Assembly (NCBI GenBank): GCA_017479035.1
Contig: JAFVCR010000019.1
Location: 1 to 7,516 of the forward strand
Direction: 5' to 3'
DNA: 7,516 nt
From: Kiritimatiellia bacterium
GTDB taxonomy: Bacteria; Verrucomicrobiota; Kiritimatiellia; RFP12; UBA1067
The notes under the pieces were generated by a model that saw only the letters and a program-made list of their open reading frames with translations, was not told where the DNA came from and searched no databases. The position numbers and the translations under genes were made by a program. This document shows, one piece after another, positions 5,836 through 7,516 of this stretch (positions are counted from its first letter, which is position 1; each line of letters opens with the position of its first letter).

Positions 5836-5837
5836 CG

Positions 5838-6422
5838 TCAGCCCTCTTTCTTGAAAACCAATCCGGAATTGAACGCCCTAGCCGCTCCATCGCCGACCGC
5901 GAGGTATCGCCAATTCTCCTCGTCGTAGATTATGGGCTTGAGCTTCTCAAGCGAATACCTGCCGCGTTCGTCGAGAATGCTATCGTCGGCCTGTATGTTC
6001 ACGACCTCGCCCGTGATCTGCGTGTGGCTGCCGATGGTGACCGTTTTAACGACTTTGCACTCAATCGTGAGCTTCAGCTCGTTTATGACAGGGGCGTCGA
6101 TCATTTCGGCTTTCGTCACTGACCAGCCAACCTCGGCGATCTTGTCGTGCTCGTAGCCGGATGCCATTCCGATCCAGTCCGCCTCGGCGATCTGCTCGAC
6201 GCTCGGGTAGCCGATGGTGAACGCGCCGGAGTGGAGGATGCTTTTCAGCGTCTTGCGCTTCGCCGTCGCATTGATCGCGATTGTGAGGCACGGCGGCTTG
6301 TGGCTTGTCGGCGCATAGAACGCAAGCGTGCAGGCATCCGCCTTGCCGTTCTCGTCGTAAGCCGCCGCGATGATGGCGGGCGTTGGCGAAACCACTGCAC
6401 GGAGCTTCAGGTTCTTCTTCAT
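5838..6422 (-). CDS. Flavin reductase-like (FMN-binding split barrel) family protein
   Basis: This 194-residue protein has the pattern of the flavin reductase-like domain: an N-terminal PTPAIIAAAYDENGKADACTLAFY segment, HKPPCLTIAINATAKRKTLKSI, a GAFTIGYPSVEQ stretch (conserved FxxxxP), and a central VINELKLTIECKVVKTVTIGSHTQITGEVV segment typical of the FMN-binding barrel. Such proteins bind FMN and either reduce free flavin with NAD(P)H or act as small flavoproteins in the cytoplasm; the partner is unknown. The C-terminus has YLAVGDGAARAFNSGL. ATG 6422 has a weak GGGAA 7 nt upstream. The gene follows the Fic-derived gene by 39 nt and is almost joined to the dehydrogenase, so the two enzymes probably work together in one redox pathway. 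The quoted segment boundaries are approximate. Confidence 0.9.
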   Translation of the reverse strand: MKKNLKLRAVVSPTPAIIAAAYDENGKADACTLAFYAPTSHKPPCLTIAINATAKRKTLKSILHSGAFTIGYPSVEQIAEADWIGMASGYEHDKIAEVGWSVTKAEMIDAPVINELKLTIECKVVKTVTIGSHTQITGEVVNIQADDSILDERGRYSLEKLKPIIYDEENWRYLAVGDGAARAFNSGLVFKKEG

Positions 6423-6461
6423 GATGCGTTTCCCATTTCAATTTACGCTGTTTTATGTTTG

Positions 6462-7097
6462 TCACTCGATGCGGACGTATGCGGCGTTGCGGCCGTTGCC
6501 GGTCTTGCAGATGAAGCCCTCGTCGCAAAGGCGCTTGAGAGCGACGGAGACCGTGATGACGCTGATGTCCGGGCGTTTCTCCACGATCTCGCGCTTCGTG
6601 ATCGCTCCTTGCGCCGCCGCGATGACGTTGCGGATGCGATCAGACTTGCTCGCGCGTTCGTTTACGATTCCGTCGAGGCGCGAGGCGAACTCCTTGTAGG
6701 TCTTCCTCTCGCCGCCGCCGGACGGGAGATGCGCGAAGAGCATCTTGTGAAGTCCAAGGATGGAGTCGGGCGTCGGCTGCATCGTGCCGTAGTTCGCCAG
6801 CACGTGGGTGAAGCATTCGCGGTAGGCGCAGATGGCCTGTTCGTCATCATCGCGGGGTTCGGCATCCTCGTCGAAGAGGTCGCGGAAGCGGTAATCGGGC
6901 GTAGAGACGCCGTCGATCCGATTTGACGCCATCACAGATTTCTCCCGCGAGACTTCGACAAGTGCATCCAGAACCTCATCCTTTGCGTTGAGAAGATAGT
7001 CCTGCCGCCCCTTGAACTCATGTATCTGCGCAATGAGTGAAGTTATCTCCGGCGAGAGCAGAGATTCAAGCGTCCTGTCGCAGTCGAAAATGTGCAT
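6462..7097 (-). CDS. Fic-family protein lacking its catalytic core (apparent in-frame deletion)
   Basis: Full Fic proteins of this type transfer AMP or a similar group to a target protein. Here the N-terminal Fic region is present: a helical segment, then VMASNRIDGVSTPDYR (55-70), the region of the inhibitory helix, and AYRECFTHVL...ILGLHKMLFAHLPSGGG (91-129). At about residue 130 the sequence jumps to KTYKEFASRLDGIVNERASKSDRI, which in full-length relatives comes after the catalytic domain, and ends in a winged-helix region (about 150-211). The HPFxxGNGR motif and roughly 125 residues are absent. The frame is intact, so the shortened 211-residue protein could still be made and might act as a DNA-binding regulator of the operon it heads, but that is inference. 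ATG 7097 has GGAAG 7 nt upstream and a good promoter. A sequence-assembly collapse is possible but no repeat is seen to cause it. Confidence 0.8.
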   Translation of the reverse strand: MHIFDCDRTLESLLSPEITSLIAQIHEFKGRQDYLLNAKDEVLDALVEVSREKSVMASNRIDGVSTPDYRFRDLFDEDAEPRDDDEQAICAYRECFTHVLANYGTMQPTPDSILGLHKMLFAHLPSGGGERKTYKEFASRLDGIVNERASKSDRIRNVIAAAQGAITKREIVEKRPDISVITVSVALKRLCDEGFICKTGNGRNAAYVRIE

Positions 7098-7130
7098 CCG
7101 AAGTCTTCCGTATTGTTTTTGACAGGCAGG

Positions 7131-7160
7131 ATTATATCACAATCTCAATATTCAATGCAA
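7131..7160 (-). promoter_or_regulatory. Sigma-70 promoter of the minus-strand redox operon
   Basis: On the minus strand TTGCAT (plus 7155-7160) is followed after 18 bp by a perfect TATAAT (plus 7131-7136). Transcription would begin near 7124, about 27 nt before the ATG of the Fic-derived gene. This is the best promoter match in the right half of the window. Confidence 0.65.
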
Positions 7161-7516
7161 GAGGGTATGTAGTTACACCCTTATCCTGGATTTTTGGATG
7201 AGGCGGACGGGACGTTCTTGCATGGAGCGTCGTCAAGGGCGCAGGTGCGGATGAATGGCAAGGGGCGGCAGAGCATAAAGCCGCACACAAAGTCCACGAA
7301 GTTCACGAAGTTATTAAGCCGCGAAGCGGCGCAAGAACACAGACGGGGGTGGAGCGCAGCGGCCCCCCCGGTACCGACAAAATAAAAAAACAAGCCCCGA
7401 AGGGGCGGCAGAATATGCTCCTTATGCACTCTTGCACTTGGACGAGACACGCTTGTCCCGGATTTTGGATTACCCGAAATGGTTTGCAGTGTGCAGTTGT
7501 CGCGCCGCATCCATAA
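7161..7516. repeat. Repeat-rich, gene-free spacer
   Basis: No credible gene is seen; the one long minus-strand frame translates simple repeats. The spacer holds two tandem 9-mers, AGTCCACGA and AGTTCACGA (7291-7308), a small hairpin GCCGC-GAA-GCGGC (about 7319-7331), a 13-bp direct repeat AAGGGGCGGCAGA at 7260-7272 and 7400-7412, and a 7-bp stem-loop with one G-T pair (GGACGAG...GCTTGTCC, about 7440-7458). GGATTTTTGGAT near 7188 and GGATTTTGGAT near 7460 are also alike. Similar spacer phrases occur in PVC-group genomes, to my knowledge, but I cannot name an element. Confidence 0.5.
7381..7406 (-). terminator. Rho-independent terminator on the minus strand
   Basis: On the minus strand GCCCC-TTC-GGGGC (plus 7394-7406) is followed by TTG and a run of seven T (plus 7384-7390). 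It would end a transcript coming from the right of the window and so isolate the operon whose promoter lies at 7131-7160. Confidence 0.65.

Noticed and set aside
6147..6926. 259-residue open frame on the plus strand
   Set aside because: It is antisense to the flavin reductase and Fic-derived genes, and its Arg/Asp/Val-rich composition is typical of a shadow frame.
7181..7510. 109-residue minus-strand frame at the right end
   Set aside because: It translates the spacer repeats (NFVNFVDFV) and runs through a terminator-like hairpin, so it is not a gene.
7161..7516. CRISPR array in the repeat-rich spacer
   Set aside because: The repeats are too short and too few, and not evenly spaced; no cas gene is present.

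Overview
The window looks like chromosomal DNA of a GC-rich, probably gut-associated bacterium. High GC at third codon positions, an E. coli-type rhamnose pathway served by a RhaT-type transporter, and spacers carrying short AGT(C/T)CACGA tandem units with GCCGC-GAA-GCGGC hairpins suggest a member of the PVC group (Verrucomicrobiota, Kiritimatiellae or Lentisphaerae). This placement is an inference, not a proof.

Left part (1-3138, plus strand): an L-rhamnose catabolic cluster. The 3' end of rhaT (rhamnose/H+ symporter) is followed by a promoter-bearing spacer, rhaB (rhamnulokinase) and rhaA (rhamnose isomerase), closed by a strong intrinsic terminator. Together they import rhamnose, isomerise it to rhamnulose and phosphorylate it; the aldolase step is not in the window. 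rhaB carries an in-frame TAG that removes its last 20 or so residues, although the expected C-terminus is still readable beyond it.

Middle (3139-5065): a patchwork accessory region. It holds an unrecognised plus-strand coding segment split over two frames (3147-3639) with its own terminator. On the minus strand there are two micropeptide genes, each with a good ribosome-binding site (a 20-residue acidic peptide and a 36-residue Gly/Asn/Pro-rich peptide), followed by a hairpin. Next to them is an AT-richer minus-strand gene for an unrecognised protein of 316 to 338 residues. The first 22 codons of its reading frame look like the start of a TIGR04076-family gene, so the accessory block appears to join the older operon inside that gene.

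Right part (5066-7160, minus strand): a compact operon read right to left. A good promoter leads into a Fic-family protein that has lost its catalytic core by an apparent in-frame deletion, then a flavin reductase-like protein, a short-chain dehydrogenase and the TIGR04076 remnant. Spacings are 39 nt, 2 nt and a 4-nt ATGA overlap. The end of the window (7161-7516) is a repeat-rich spacer with a minus-strand terminator.

The points most worth attention are the two-micropeptide unit beside the unknown AT-rich protein, the gene-internal junction, the Fic deletion and the rhaB amber codon.
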